Positions 1 to 7,870 of a stretch of DNA of 31,788 bases are shown here, in pieces; position 1 is the first letter of the stretch; each line of letters starts with the position of its first letter. The translations under genes and the position numbers were made by a program. The DNA comes from Planctomycetaceae bacterium UBA4732 (GTDB lineage: Bacteria > Planctomycetota > Planctomycetia > Gemmatales > Gemmataceae): the NCBI GenBank assembly GCA_002404095.1, contig DHJA01000220.1, forward strand, positions 696-32,483, in the 5' to 3' direction. A model generated the notes under the pieces. The model ran no database searches. It saw only the letters and a list, made by a program, of their open reading frames with translations, and was not told the DNA's origin.

Positions 1-120
1 GGAGTACCTTCGCCCGGGGTGCGACGACCGGCTACTTCGAGAGGCGCACCTGCCGTTGACGCGCCGCGCCGCCTCATGCTACTAATTCCGACCGCGACGG
101 ACCGCGCCGGTCCGTCCGGG

Positions 121-819
121 ATGACGAAAGGCGGCCCAGTGAACACATTGTTGCGCGGCATGGTGCGGGCGGTGGCCGAGACCTTCGACCTACCTGGGCC
201 GATCCTGGAAGTCGGCTCCTATCAAGTTGAGAATCAGGAAGACATCGCGGACCTGCGATTGCTCTTTCCCGGCCGGCCCTACGTCGGCCTCGACATGCGG
301 CCGGGCAAAGGCGTGGACGTGGTCGGCGAAGTGGAGGCGCTGCCGCAGGCCGACGCTTCCATCGGCACGGTCATCGCCCTCGAAACCTTCGAGCACGTCC
401 GCCGCTTTTGGAAGGGATTCGACGAAGTGCGCCGCGTCCTCCGGCCCGACGGCGCCCTGCTCGTCGCCACGCCGTTTCATTTCCACATCCATTCGTATCC
501 CTACGACTACTGGCGCTTCACGCCCGACGCTTATAAGCTGTTGCTCGAAGACTACCCCAGCAAAATCATCGGCTGGCACGGGCCGACCACCCGGCCGGCC
601 AACGTCTGGTGTCTCGCCTTCCGCGAAGAACGGCCGCCCATCACGCCGACGCAGTTCGATCGCTATCAAACGCTCCTCAAAAAGTACGCCCACATGCCGC
701 TGTCTTGGACGCGGCGGCTGCGCTACAACGTCGGCCGGGTGTTGTTCGGCCGGCGGACTTTCGCCCCCTGGCTGGACCGCGAGAAGTGTCAGAGCGAATG
801 CCTGAGCCGGGCGGCGTAA
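121..819 (+). CDS. SAM-dependent class I methyltransferase
   Basis: Probably transfers a methyl group from S-adenosylmethionine; the acceptor is unknown, but the glycosyltransferase next door suggests a sugar or polysaccharide. Numbered from ATG 121 (232 aa), the Rossmann-type glycine motif is ILEVGSYQ at 28-35, the acidic ribose-binding residue is in VGLD (D58), a methyltransferase-11-like ALETFEHV follows at 86-93, and RRVLRPDGALLVATPFHF is the post-motif-III strand. The YPYDYWRFTPDA segment is usual in polysaccharide-cluster methyltransferases. The start is uncertain: the frame is open back to a GTG at 19 and has an ATG at 76, but none has a clear Shine-Dalgarno. I chose 121 because the alignable fold begins about 25 residues later and the upstream residues look like noncoding composition. 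The next gene starts 10 bp downstream. Confidence 0.8.
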   Translation: MTKGGPVNTLLRGMVRAVAETFDLPGPILEVGSYQVENQEDIADLRLLFPGRPYVGLDMRPGKGVDVVGEVEALPQADASIGTVIALETFEHVRRFWKGFDEVRRVLRPDGALLVATPFHFHIHSYPYDYWRFTPDAYKLLLEDYPSKIIGWHGPTTRPANVWCLAFREERPPITPTQFDRYQTLLKKYAHMPLSWTRRLRYNVGRVLFGRRTFAPWLDREKCQSECLSRAA

Positions 820-829
820 GGAGCGAGCC

Positions 830-1855
830 ATGCTTTCGCGGCCCGCCGAGTCGCAGCGGAAACACGACGACGAAGCTCCGCATCGTCGCGGCGCCGCGAG
901 GTCGGTCGTATCGGTGTGCATCGTCAACTGGAATTGCCGAAAGCTGCTTAAAGCCTGTCTGCGATCTCTCACGTCGCAATTGCAAGGTTTGCGTCTGGAA
1001 GTGATCGTCGTTGACAACGCCTCAACGGACGGAGCCGCCGACATGGTCGCGCGCGTCTTCCCGCGCGTCGTCCTAGTCCGCAACGCCGACAATGCCGGCT
1101 TCGCCCGCGCCAACAATCAGGCAGCCCGCCTGGCGCGCGGCCGCTACTTTTTCTTCCTCAACAACGATACCGTCGTCCCGCCCGGCACACTGAGGCGGCT
1201 GGTCGAATACGCCCGTGCGCATCCGGAAATCGGTCTGCTCGGTCCGCGCATGCGCGACCGGCGCGGGCGCACTCAGGTTTCCTGTCGGCGCCGGCCTACT
1301 GTCGCCGCCCTGCTGCACCGCACGTGCCTGTTGCGCTGGACCGGACTCTTTCGCGCCGCTTACCGCCGCTACCGTTCGCGGGACGCGGCGGTCGATCAAG
1401 TGCGCCCCGTCGAGGTGCTAATGGGCGCGGCCCTGCTGACGCGGCGCAGCCTATTCCGCGAGAGCGGCGGCTGGGGCGAGGAGTTCCCCTTCGGCGGCGA
1501 GGATATTGACCTTTGCACCCGCATCGGCCGCGGCCGCGCGGTGGTGTATCATCCGGGCATCGAGATTTTGCATTACGGCCGGGCCAGCAGCCGGCAGCGC
1601 ATCGACGTCGTATACGCGCAGACAATCATAGGCGTCGCGCGGGCGATGCGTAAGGCCGGCGCCTCTTCGACGGCCCTGGGAATGTACAAGCTCGTCGTCA
1701 CGCTGGATGAACCGCTTCATTGGCTGCGTCAGTTCGGCCAGTATTTATGGCGCCGCGCACGCCGCCGGCGCGCGGCCGCGGAGCGAAGCCTCATGGTGCT
1801 GCACGGCATCGGCGGCTTCGTAATGCGCGGACTTCCTGAGTTTTGGCGAGTTTAA
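830..1855 (+). CDS. Family 2 glycosyltransferase (GT-A, WsaE/rhamnosyltransferase-like)
   Basis: A 341-aa glycosyltransferase that should transfer a sugar from a nucleotide donor to a growing surface glycan at the cytoplasmic face of the membrane. GT-A landmarks are in order: VSVCIVNWN at 27-35, VDNASTDGA at 61-69, NAGFARANNQAA at 88-99, the metal-site equivalent FLNNDT at 109-114, and the acceptor-side GGEDIDLCTRI with E224-D225. The first 25 residues are a polar extension. The C-terminus is very basic (RRARRRRAAAERS) and may lie on the membrane. The start is well supported by AAGGAG at 818-823, 6 nt before the ATG. It follows the methyltransferase by 10 bp, so the two are probably co-transcribed. 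The donor sugar cannot be told from sequence. Confidence 0.9.
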   Translation: MLSRPAESQRKHDDEAPHRRGAARSVVSVCIVNWNCRKLLKACLRSLTSQLQGLRLEVIVVDNASTDGAADMVARVFPRVVLVRNADNAGFARANNQAARLARGRYFFFLNNDTVVPPGTLRRLVEYARAHPEIGLLGPRMRDRRGRTQVSCRRRPTVAALLHRTCLLRWTGLFRAAYRRYRSRDAAVDQVRPVEVLMGAALLTRRSLFRESGGWGEEFPFGGEDIDLCTRIGRGRAVVYHPGIEILHYGRASSRQRIDVVYAQTIIGVARAMRKAGASSTALGMYKLVVTLDEPLHWLRQFGQYLWRRARRRRAAAERSLMVLHGIGGFVMRGLPEFWRV

Positions 1856-1883
1856 AGACTATTCCCCTGCCGGCATGGACCTC

Positions 1884-1911
1884 GCGGAGTTACAAGAATC
1901 TTTAACTCCGC
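1884..1911 (+). terminator. Stem-loop after the glycosyltransferase gene
   Basis: GCGGAGTT (1884-1891) and AACTCCGC (1904-1911) form a perfect 8-bp stem around a 12-nt loop, 28 bp past the glycosyltransferase stop. No T-run follows, so it is at best a weak or factor-assisted terminator. Confidence 0.35.
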
Positions 1912-1931
1912 AAACATAGGAAAATCCCATC

Positions 1932-2228
1932 TTGGACGACGCGTTGCGTTTGGCGAACCTTTATAACCGCGTTTACACCTCCGCCAAGCCGACAATCGCC
2001 GCCGTCAACGGCACGGCGGCGGCCTGCGGCGCGGGATTGGTTTCGGTATGCGACCTGGCCGTGTGCGTACCAGCGGCGCGGTTCGGCTATCCGGAAGTGC
2101 GCCGTGGACCGGTGTTTGCCCAAAAGACCGATGGCCTGTCCGCGTTCATCTACGACCGTTTTGACCTCGTCTCGCTCTCACACATTGTCATGGGTCGAAT
2201 TTCTACCGCCCGTCGCCTAAGCTGCTAA
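1932..2228 (+). pseudogene. Decayed enoyl-CoA hydratase/isomerase (crotonase) fragment
   Basis: An open frame of 98 codons with a recognisable crotonase core in its first 60 or so residues: SAKPTIAAVNGTAAACGAGL, then VCDLAV and ARFGYPEVRRGPV. In intact crotonases these lie at about residues 90-150 of a roughly 260-aa enzyme and include the oxyanion-hole glycines. Here the N-terminal third is missing, with an in-frame TAG at 1917-1919. After PVFAQ the sequence stops resembling the family. No ribosome binding site precedes the only nearby start, a TTG. I read it as a remnant with both ends lost. A short unrelated real gene is unlikely. Confidence 0.6.
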
Positions 2229-2254
2229 CGGAGCCTGACCGTTTTTCGCCTTGC

Positions 2255-2283
2255 TTGACGCTCCCCTCTAATCCGCCTAAAAT
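2255..2283 (+). promoter_or_regulatory. Sigma70-type promoter upstream of folE
   Basis: TTGACG (2255-2260), a 17-bp spacer and TAAAAT (2278-2283) give a near-consensus housekeeping promoter. Transcription would begin near 2290, about 50 nt before folE. It is the best promoter match I found and probably drives the run from folE towards moaA. Confidence 0.55.
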
Positions 2284-2342
2284 CACTATAGACCACCCTC
2301 CGTGAATTCCCCTGCTCTGCCCTTTCGGGAGCGTTTTTGCGC

Positions 2343-2972
2343 ATGACCGAACCCGCCGCCCGTCCTCGCCGGACGGCCCTGCCCGCCAAGAACGGCCCCG
2401 CCGACGGGCAAGTGGATCATCAGCGCATTGAAGCGGCCGTCCGTGAAATCCTGCTCGCCGTTGGCGAAGACCCCGACCGCGAAGGGCTGCAAGAGACGCC
2501 GGCCCGCGTCGCCCGCATGTACGCCGAACTCTTCTCCGGCCTCAAGCATAACCCACGTGAACTGCTGCGCAAGACCTTCACGCAGAAGTACGACGAGATG
2601 GTCCTTGTCAAGGACATCCGTTTCGCGTCGGTCTGTGAACACCATTTGCTCCCTTTTTTCGGCAAAGCCCATATTGCGTATCTGCCGAAGGGCAAAATCG
2701 TCGGCCTTAGTAAGCTGGCCCGCGTCGTCGATTTGGTGGCGCGGCGGCCGCAGGTGCAGGAGCGCATCACCGAGGAATTGGCCGACCTGCTCGTCGAGGA
2801 ACTTAGCCCGCGCGGCGCCGGCGTGATCCTGGAGGCGACGCACACTTGCATGACGGTTCGCGGCGTCCGCAAGCCGGACAGCATTTGCACCACCAGCGCG
2901 ATGCGCGGCGTCTTCCGCGACAACCCCCCCTCCCGCAGCGAACTGATGGCGCTGATCTACGGCGGCCGGTGA
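2343..2972 (+). CDS. folE: GTP cyclohydrolase I (FolE)
   Basis: Converts GTP to 7,8-dihydroneopterin triphosphate, the first step of folate and other pterin pathways. The protein is 209 aa, normal for type I FolE. Zinc ligands are visible: C98 and H101 in VCEHHLLPF, and C169 in ATHTCMTVRG; the catalytic histidines are H100 and H167. These match E. coli C110, H112, H113, H179 and C181. The substrate loop IVGLSKLARVVD and the ERITEELADLL helix are intact. The first 20 residues are a variable basic tail. ATG 2343 is used here; TTG 2337 is a real alternative, since GGGAG at 2327-2331 is 5 nt before TTG but 11 nt before ATG. It is the first gene of a tightly packed run; the next gene starts 2 bp after the stop. 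Confidence 0.95.
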   Translation: MTEPAARPRRTALPAKNGPADGQVDHQRIEAAVREILLAVGEDPDREGLQETPARVARMYAELFSGLKHNPRELLRKTFTQKYDEMVLVKDIRFASVCEHHLLPFFGKAHIAYLPKGKIVGLSKLARVVDLVARRPQVQERITEELADLLVEELSPRGAGVILEATHTCMTVRGVRKPDSICTTSAMRGVFRDNPPSRSELMALIYGGR

Positions 2973-2974
2973 CC

Positions 2975-3727
2975 ATGTTTGCCTTCTCTGTTTTCGCCCT
3001 GCGCCTCGCTCTTGGCATGACCGCCTGCCTCTTGTTGCTGCCGCGCGGCGTCGTCAATCCGCGCTACTACCGCATTCAATTTCTCATCGTGCTTGCTCTG
3101 ACAGGGGTTTCTTGTGTATTCGCCAAGGCCCTAAGCGGTTTGCTGGTCTTCTGGGTTTTTGCGACCGTCGCAATGGGAAGTGCGCTTTTAGGCTCGTTGG
3201 TATGGTCGCTGGAAAGGGCCCCAGGCAGGCGGTTCCTGATCGCGGCTACCCTCCTTATACTGGCCGGCGCCTTGATGAACCTGGATGTGCATGATCCGGT
3301 CATGGCTGCTTCGCCTCTGCATTACACGCTGGCCGACTTCACGTCCGCCGCAGTACTGGGGACCGCTCTCAGCGCCATGCTCATGGGGCACTCCTACCTC
3401 GTCGCTCCGACAATGTCCCTTCGGCCGTTGCTGATCCTCATCGCGGCGTTGGCGATTTCCGTGGCGGCGCGCATGGCGGTGGACGGGCTATGGCTGTGGA
3501 CCGCCAGGCGTTCGCTAGGTAATCTGGATAATGACATGATTCTCTTGCTGCTGGTGCGCTGGGCGGTGGGTTTCGCGGGCGTCTTCGCGCTGACGTGGAT
3601 GACGTGGCGGACGGCCCGCATCCGCTCCACGCAGTCGGCCACGGGCATCTTGTATGTCGTGGTGATCTTTTGCTTTCTGGGCGAACTGACCGGCCAGCTG
3701 TTGACCAATAGTACCCATTTGCTGTGA
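2975..3727 (+). CDS. Polytopic membrane protein of unknown function
   Basis: A 250-aa integral membrane protein with about eight hydrophobic segments, near residues 3-23, 31-51, 53-80, 86-104, 120-145, 150-172, 189-212 and 222-244. Short loops hold the only charged stretches. I recognise no catalytic or transporter motif. ATG 2975 lies 2 bp after the folE stop; a GTG at 2969 overlapping that stop is the alternative. The open frame extends far upstream inside folE, but that part is clearly shadow. The 3' end overlaps the next gene by 4 bp, so translation is probably coupled. The tight packing suggests a shared transcript with folE, not necessarily a shared pathway. Confidence 0.8.
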   Translation: MFAFSVFALRLALGMTACLLLLPRGVVNPRYYRIQFLIVLALTGVSCVFAKALSGLLVFWVFATVAMGSALLGSLVWSLERAPGRRFLIAATLLILAGALMNLDVHDPVMAASPLHYTLADFTSAAVLGTALSAMLMGHSYLVAPTMSLRPLLILIAALAISVAARMAVDGLWLWTARRSLGNLDNDMILLLLVRWAVGFAGVFALTWMTWRTARIRSTQSATGILYVVVIFCFLGELTGQLLTNSTHLL

Positions 3728-4191
3728 GAAATGGCGTGAATGTCCGTTTCACCTGTCCCGCGTGCGAGCAACCCGGCCAGCTTCAGACGCCGTTGCCGGC
3801 CGAATGGGTCTGTCCCAAGTGCGACCAAGCGCTGCACCTAAAGCCGGAGAACGCGGAGCCGGCGTTGACCGCCTGCGCCGTCTGCGGCAACGCCGAGTTG
3901 TACCGAAGGAAAGACTTCCCGCAGACCCTGGGCGTGACCATCCTCGCGCTATGTTGCGTGGCGTCCACGGCGACGTATTTCTATTACCAACAATGGTGGA
4001 CCTGGAGCATCCTTATCGGCTCGGCCGTCTTCGATTGCCTGCTTTACCTGCTGGTCAAGGATGTGATCGTCTGTTACCGCTGCGACGCGCATTACCGCGC
4101 GCTGCCGGCAGGCTCGAAACATCAGCCGTTCGAGTTGACCACTTTCGAGCGCTACCGCCAGGAACAGATGCGACGGAAGCAATTACAGTAG
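3724..4191 (+). CDS. Zinc-ribbon protein with two transmembrane helices
   Basis: A 155-aa protein with four CxxC knuckles: C11/C14, C30/C33, C51/C54 and C117/C120. The first two form one ribbon (FTCPACEQ and VCPKCDQA). C51/C54 (ACAVCGN) pairs with the fourth knuckle across two membrane helices at about 69-87 and 92-111, so the second ribbon would be closed by a membrane hairpin. The tail is charged (FERYRQEQMRRKQLQ). The start is GTG 3724, overlapping the preceding stop (GTGA); GTG 3736 is also possible. Function is unknown. Zinc-ribbon membrane proteins of this sort often accompany assembly or sensing systems, but nothing here specifies a partner. Confidence 0.75.
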   Translation: MRNGVNVRFTCPACEQPGQLQTPLPAEWVCPKCDQALHLKPENAEPALTACAVCGNAELYRRKDFPQTLGVTILALCCVASTATYFYYQQWWTWSILIGSAVFDCLLYLLVKDVIVCYRCDAHYRALPAGSKHQPFELTTFERYRQEQMRRKQLQ

Positions 4192-4221
4192 TCCGTCTAC
4201 TGACTACTCTGGAGTTATGAA

Positions 4222-7176
4222 GTGGACCCCGCCCTGCGCCAACGTGTTCACGACGATCTCAAAGGCGTCGTCAAGGGGGAACTCCTCTTCGACGACCTCT
4301 CGCGCACTCTCTATAGCACCGATGCCTCACTGTTCGAGATCGAGCCGCTCGGCGTCGTTGTGCCGCGCGACGAAGAAGATGTGCAAGCGCTCGTCCGCTA
4401 CGCAGGCGAGAACCAGGCGTCCCTGATCGCGCGCGGAGCCGGGGCCGGCCTTGCCGGCGAGTCGCTCGGCGCCGGGATCATTGTCGATTTTAGTCGCCAT
4501 TTCCGCTCTATTTTAGAGGAAAGCGCGGATACGATCCGCGTCCAGCCGGGCGTGGTCTATCGCGACCTGACGCGACGACTGGCAGCATCAGGCCGGCGCT
4601 TCGCTTCTCAACCCGCTCACGGCGAATGCACCGTCGGCGGCATGGCGGCCGACAACGCCTCCGGCCCATGCGCCTTCCACCACGGCTATATGCGCGACCA
4701 CGTCCAGTCCCTCCGCGTCGTGCTAGACGACGGCTCCGCGGCCACCGTCGGCCGAACCTCGCGCTGGCCGCCCGCCGAAGGAGAACACGGCCGGCTACAA
4801 GACGTAATCTCGTCCGTTGTCACTTTACTAGGCCTGCACGCCGAGGTCATCCGCGACTGCCAGCCGCGCACGCGTTTCAACCGTTGTGGTTATCTGCTCC
4901 ACGACGTTCTTGACGCCGAACATCTCGATTTGGTCCGCTTGCTTGTCGGTTCCGAAGGTACGCTCGGCCTGTTCACGGAAATCGTGTTGCGCACGATTCC
5001 GCTGCCGGCCGGGCGGAGCGCCGCGCTGTTGGGCTTCGCCAGCCTGGACGCCGCGCTGCGCGCTGCGCAAACGGTCCTGCTCACCGGCCTCACGGCCTGC
5101 GAACTGATGGACCGTCGCCTTTTACGCTTGGCGCGCGGCGACGCCGCTGCCGCAGCGCTGATTCCGACCGAAGCGGAGGCCTTGCTGCTGGTCGAGTACG
5201 AGGCGGACGGTCCCGGCGAGGCCCGCGCCCTCGCCTTCGACCTGATCGACCGAGTTACACAGGCCGACCGGCCGCCGCTGGCGCTGGCGTCGTCAGAAGC
5301 GGATGAAATCGACCTCTTTTGGCGAGTACGTGAGGCGGCGCTGTCGAGTCTCGCGGCGCTGCGCGGTACGGAGCGGCCCACGGCCGTCGTCGAGGACGTG
5401 GCCGTGCCCACCGAGGCGCTGCCGGAATACTTGCGGCGCGTCCAGGACGTATTGCAACGGCGCGAAATGGTGGCGACGTACTTGATCAGTGCGGCCACGG
5501 GACAGGTCGATATGCGGCCCTTCCTCGACCTGCGCCGGCGCGAAGACGGCGCCAAGTTGTGGGCGTTGGCCGACGAAGTGTATGACATCGTTCTGGAACT
5601 AGGCGGTACGATCAGCAGCCGTAACGGCACGGGCCTGGCGCGGTCGCCGTGGGTGAGCCGGCAGTTCGGCCGACTTTATCCCGTTTTCCGAGAGCTAAAG
5701 GCCGTCTTCGATCCGCGCCGTGTGTTCAACCCCGGCAAGATCGTGGGGCCAGTACCGGGAGCGCTAGTATGGCCGCTGCGAAGAGTGGAAGATGAAAAGT
5801 TTAGCCGCGACCCGACAGGGGAGCGTGAAGACCCTATTCCCATCTCCAAACTCCAATTACTCTGGCAATCCGATGAGGCCATGCGCGAGGCCGTCAGCTG
5901 CAACGGCTGCGGCCAGTGCCGCACCGAATCGCCGGCCATGCGGATGTGCCCGATATTCCGGGCGACCCATGAGGAAGCCGCCACGCCGCGGGCCAAGGCG
6001 AACCTCATGCGCCGCCTTCTCCAGCCGGACGCCGACCCGACCCGCTTGGCGTCGGACGAAGTGCGGGCCGTGGCCGATCTGTGCGTCAATTGCAAGATGT
6101 GCGCTGTCGAATGTCCGGCTCACGTCAACATTCCCCGGCTAATGCTTGAGGCCAAGGCCGCCAACACGGCCCAACACGGTCTCGACCGCTCTGATTGGGC
6201 GATGGCCCGCTCGGAACTGTTCGCTCGCCTCGGCAGCGCCTTCGCCCCGTTGACCAACGCGCTGTTATCCAGCCGCACGGCGCGTTGGCTGCTGGAAAAG
6301 CTAGTCGGCCTATCGAGCCGGCGCCGGCTACCCGCGTTCGCCAGGCGAAGTTTCCTGCGCGACGCCTGGAGGCGCGGCTGGACGCGCCGGCCGCGCGCCG
6401 CCAGGCCGCGCGTCGCCTATTTCGTGGACGTTTTCGCCAACTACAACGACCCGTCCATCGCCGAGGCAGTGACGGCGGTGCTGCATCACAACGGCGTCGA
6501 AGTTTACGTGCCGCCCGACCAAGTCGGCTGCGGCATGGCGCCGATGTCCTATGGCGATGTGGACGCGGCTCGCGAGGCGGTGCAACACAACCTTCACCTG
6601 CTCGCTGACCTGGCCCGCGAGGGCTGGCCCATCCTTTGCTCGGAACCGACTGCCGCCGTCATGCTCCGCCACGACGCCCTCGACCTGCTCGACGACCCCG
6701 ACGCCCGCCTCGTGGCGTCGCAGGTCGTCGAATGCACCGCGTTCCTCTGGGATTTGCATCAGGAAGGGCGCCTCAAAACCGACTTCCGCCCACTCAACCT
6801 GTCGGTCGGCCATCACGTCCCCTGCCACCTCAAGGCGCTCGGCCGTCCGCCCGCCGGCCCCGAGTTGCTGCGGCTGATCCCCGGCCTGCGCGTCCACACC
6901 ATCGACGTGAACTGCTCCGGCATGGCCGGTACGTTCGGTCTCAAGGCCGCCAACTATGCCGTGTCGCTGACGGCCGGACGGCCCATGCTGGAAGAGATGT
7001 CGCGGCCGCGCGTATTGTTCGGATCGACCGAATGCAGCACTTGTCGGATGCAGATAGAAGACGGGGCCGGCAAACGCACCTTGCACCCCGTCCAGTACCT
7101 CGCGCTGGCTTACGGCCTCATGCCCGAACTGGCCGCCCGCCTCAAGAAACCCATTCGCGGTCTGGTATTATCATGA
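4222..7176 (+). CDS. FAD-linked / Fe-S D-2-hydroxyacid dehydrogenase (GlcD-GlcF fusion, YdiJ-like)
   Basis: A 984-aa fusion that should oxidise a D-2-hydroxyacid such as D-2-hydroxyglutarate, D-lactate or glycolate and pass electrons through FAD and iron-sulfur clusters to an acceptor. Order: FAD_binding_4 (PCMH type) at about 40-220 with IARGAGAGLAGESLG and GGMAADNASGPC; FAD-oxidase C-terminal domain at about 260-515, ending FDPRRVFNPGKIVG; two 4Fe-4S motifs (C560/C563/C566/C576 and C621/C624/C627/C631); then two CCG-type heterodisulfide-reductase-like domains with C770, C868, C898, C938 and C941. Length and order match E. coli YdiJ (D-2-hydroxyglutarate dehydrogenase, about 1018 aa). Substrate cannot be fixed. 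Start GTG 4222 has GGAG at 4211-4214, 7 nt upstream. The stop overlaps the moaD ATG (ATGA). Confidence 0.9.
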   Translation: MDPALRQRVHDDLKGVVKGELLFDDLSRTLYSTDASLFEIEPLGVVVPRDEEDVQALVRYAGENQASLIARGAGAGLAGESLGAGIIVDFSRHFRSILEESADTIRVQPGVVYRDLTRRLAASGRRFASQPAHGECTVGGMAADNASGPCAFHHGYMRDHVQSLRVVLDDGSAATVGRTSRWPPAEGEHGRLQDVISSVVTLLGLHAEVIRDCQPRTRFNRCGYLLHDVLDAEHLDLVRLLVGSEGTLGLFTEIVLRTIPLPAGRSAALLGFASLDAALRAAQTVLLTGLTACELMDRRLLRLARGDAAAAALIPTEAEALLLVEYEADGPGEARALAFDLIDRVTQADRPPLALASSEADEIDLFWRVREAALSSLAALRGTERPTAVVEDVAVPTEALPEYLRRVQDVLQRREMVATYLISAATGQVDMRPFLDLRRREDGAKLWALADEVYDIVLELGGTISSRNGTGLARSPWVSRQFGRLYPVFRELKAVFDPRRVFNPGKIVGPVPGALVWPLRRVEDEKFSRDPTGEREDPIPISKLQLLWQSDEAMREAVSCNGCGQCRTESPAMRMCPIFRATHEEAATPRAKANLMRRLLQPDADPTRLASDEVRAVADLCVNCKMCAVECPAHVNIPRLMLEAKAANTAQHGLDRSDWAMARSELFARLGSAFAPLTNALLSSRTARWLLEKLVGLSSRRRLPAFARRSFLRDAWRRGWTRRPRAARPRVAYFVDVFANYNDPSIAEAVTAVLHHNGVEVYVPPDQVGCGMAPMSYGDVDAAREAVQHNLHLLADLAREGWPILCSEPTAAVMLRHDALDLLDDPDARLVASQVVECTAFLWDLHQEGRLKTDFRPLNLSVGHHVPCHLKALGRPPAGPELLRLIPGLRVHTIDVNCSGMAGTFGLKAANYAVSLTAGRPMLEEMSRPRVLFGSTECSTCRMQIEDGAGKRTLHPVQYLALAYGLMPELAARLKKPIRGLVLS

Positions 7177-7418
7177 TCTTCCATGTCCGTCTTTTCGCGC
7201 GCGCCCGCGACCTTGGCGGCGCCGATCACGCAGCCCTCGATCTGCCGAACGGGGCGACCGTCGCCGACATGCGCCGGCGGTTGGTTGCACTGCATCCGCA
7301 ACTGGCCGATCTGGCGGGGAAGTGCGCCGTGGCCGTGGACGCGGAGTTCGCCGACGACAATCGCGTGTTGACGGAAGGCGCCGAGATTGCCCTGCTGCCG
7401 CCGGTGAGCGGCGGCTAG
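7173..7418 (+). CDS. moaD: Molybdopterin synthase sulfur carrier subunit (MoaD)
   Basis: An 81-aa ubiquitin-fold protein. As a C-terminal thiocarboxylate it donates sulfur to cyclic pyranopterin monophosphate inside the MoaD-MoaE complex to make molybdopterin. Family signs are the N-terminal strand IFHVRLFARARDLGG, the central VADMRRRLVALHP helix, the VNxE-like segment VAVDAEFADDN, and the ending EIALLPPVSGG with the essential Gly-Gly at the very C-terminus. ATG 7173 overlaps the dehydrogenase stop by 4 bp, which suggests translational coupling. Activation by a MoeB/ThiF-type E1 enzyme would be required; none is in the window. Confidence 0.93.
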   Translation: MIFHVRLFARARDLGGADHAALDLPNGATVADMRRRLVALHPQLADLAGKCAVAVDAEFADDNRVLTEGAEIALLPPVSGG

Positions 7419-7441
7419 AATGAGGTAGAGGAATCGAGGCC

Positions 7442-7864
7442 ATGATCCGCCTGACGACCGACGCCATCAATTACGCCGCCCTAACGGAATCCGTGTGCCG
7501 ACCCGATTGCGGCGGCGTGGTGCTTTTCCTGGGGATGGTGCGGAGCCTGACGGACGGACGGGTCACGGCGGCGCTCGAATACGAGGCATATTCCGCAATG
7601 GCGGAGAAAAAATTGGCAGAAATCGAGCAAGAGGCCCGCCGGCGCTGGCCGATTGGCGAGATGGCTTTGGTTCATCGCCTGGGCCGGCTCGGCGTCGGGG
7701 AAGTGAGCGTAGCGGCGGCCGTAAGCTGTCCGCACCGCGCCGAGGCGTTCGAGGCATGCCGTTTCGCCATCGACCGCCTCAAGGAACTCGTGCCCATTTG
7801 GAAGCAAGAAAATTGGGCCGACGGAACTTCCGAGTGGGTTCATCCAACCAAGAGCGGCGAGTGA
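7442..7864 (+). CDS. moaE: Molybdopterin synthase catalytic subunit (MoaE)
   Basis: A 140-aa catalytic subunit that inserts two sulfurs, supplied by MoaD, into cyclic pyranopterin monophosphate. Conserved elements: GGVVLFLGMVRSLTDGR near 24-40 (R34 corresponds to E. coli R39), EYEAYSAMAEKKL, HRLGRLGVGEVSV, CPHRAEAFEACRFAID (H98), and PIWKQE. K114 and K121 keep the 7-residue spacing of the catalytic pair K119/K126 of E. coli MoaE. Length is normal. It lies 23 bp after moaD, with GAGG a few bases before the ATG, and 6 bp before the first moaA start, so the three mo genes look co-transcribed. Confidence 0.94.
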   Translation: MIRLTTDAINYAALTESVCRPDCGGVVLFLGMVRSLTDGRVTAALEYEAYSAMAEKKLAEIEQEARRRWPIGEMALVHRLGRLGVGEVSVAAAVSCPHRAEAFEACRFAIDRLKELVPIWKQENWADGTSEWVHPTKSGE

Positions 7865-7870
7865 ACGCGC

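Noticed and set aside
190..1116. Minus-strand open frame of 308 codons across the methyltransferase and glycosyltransferase.
   Set aside because: It is antiparallel to two well-supported genes and has no recognisable domain.
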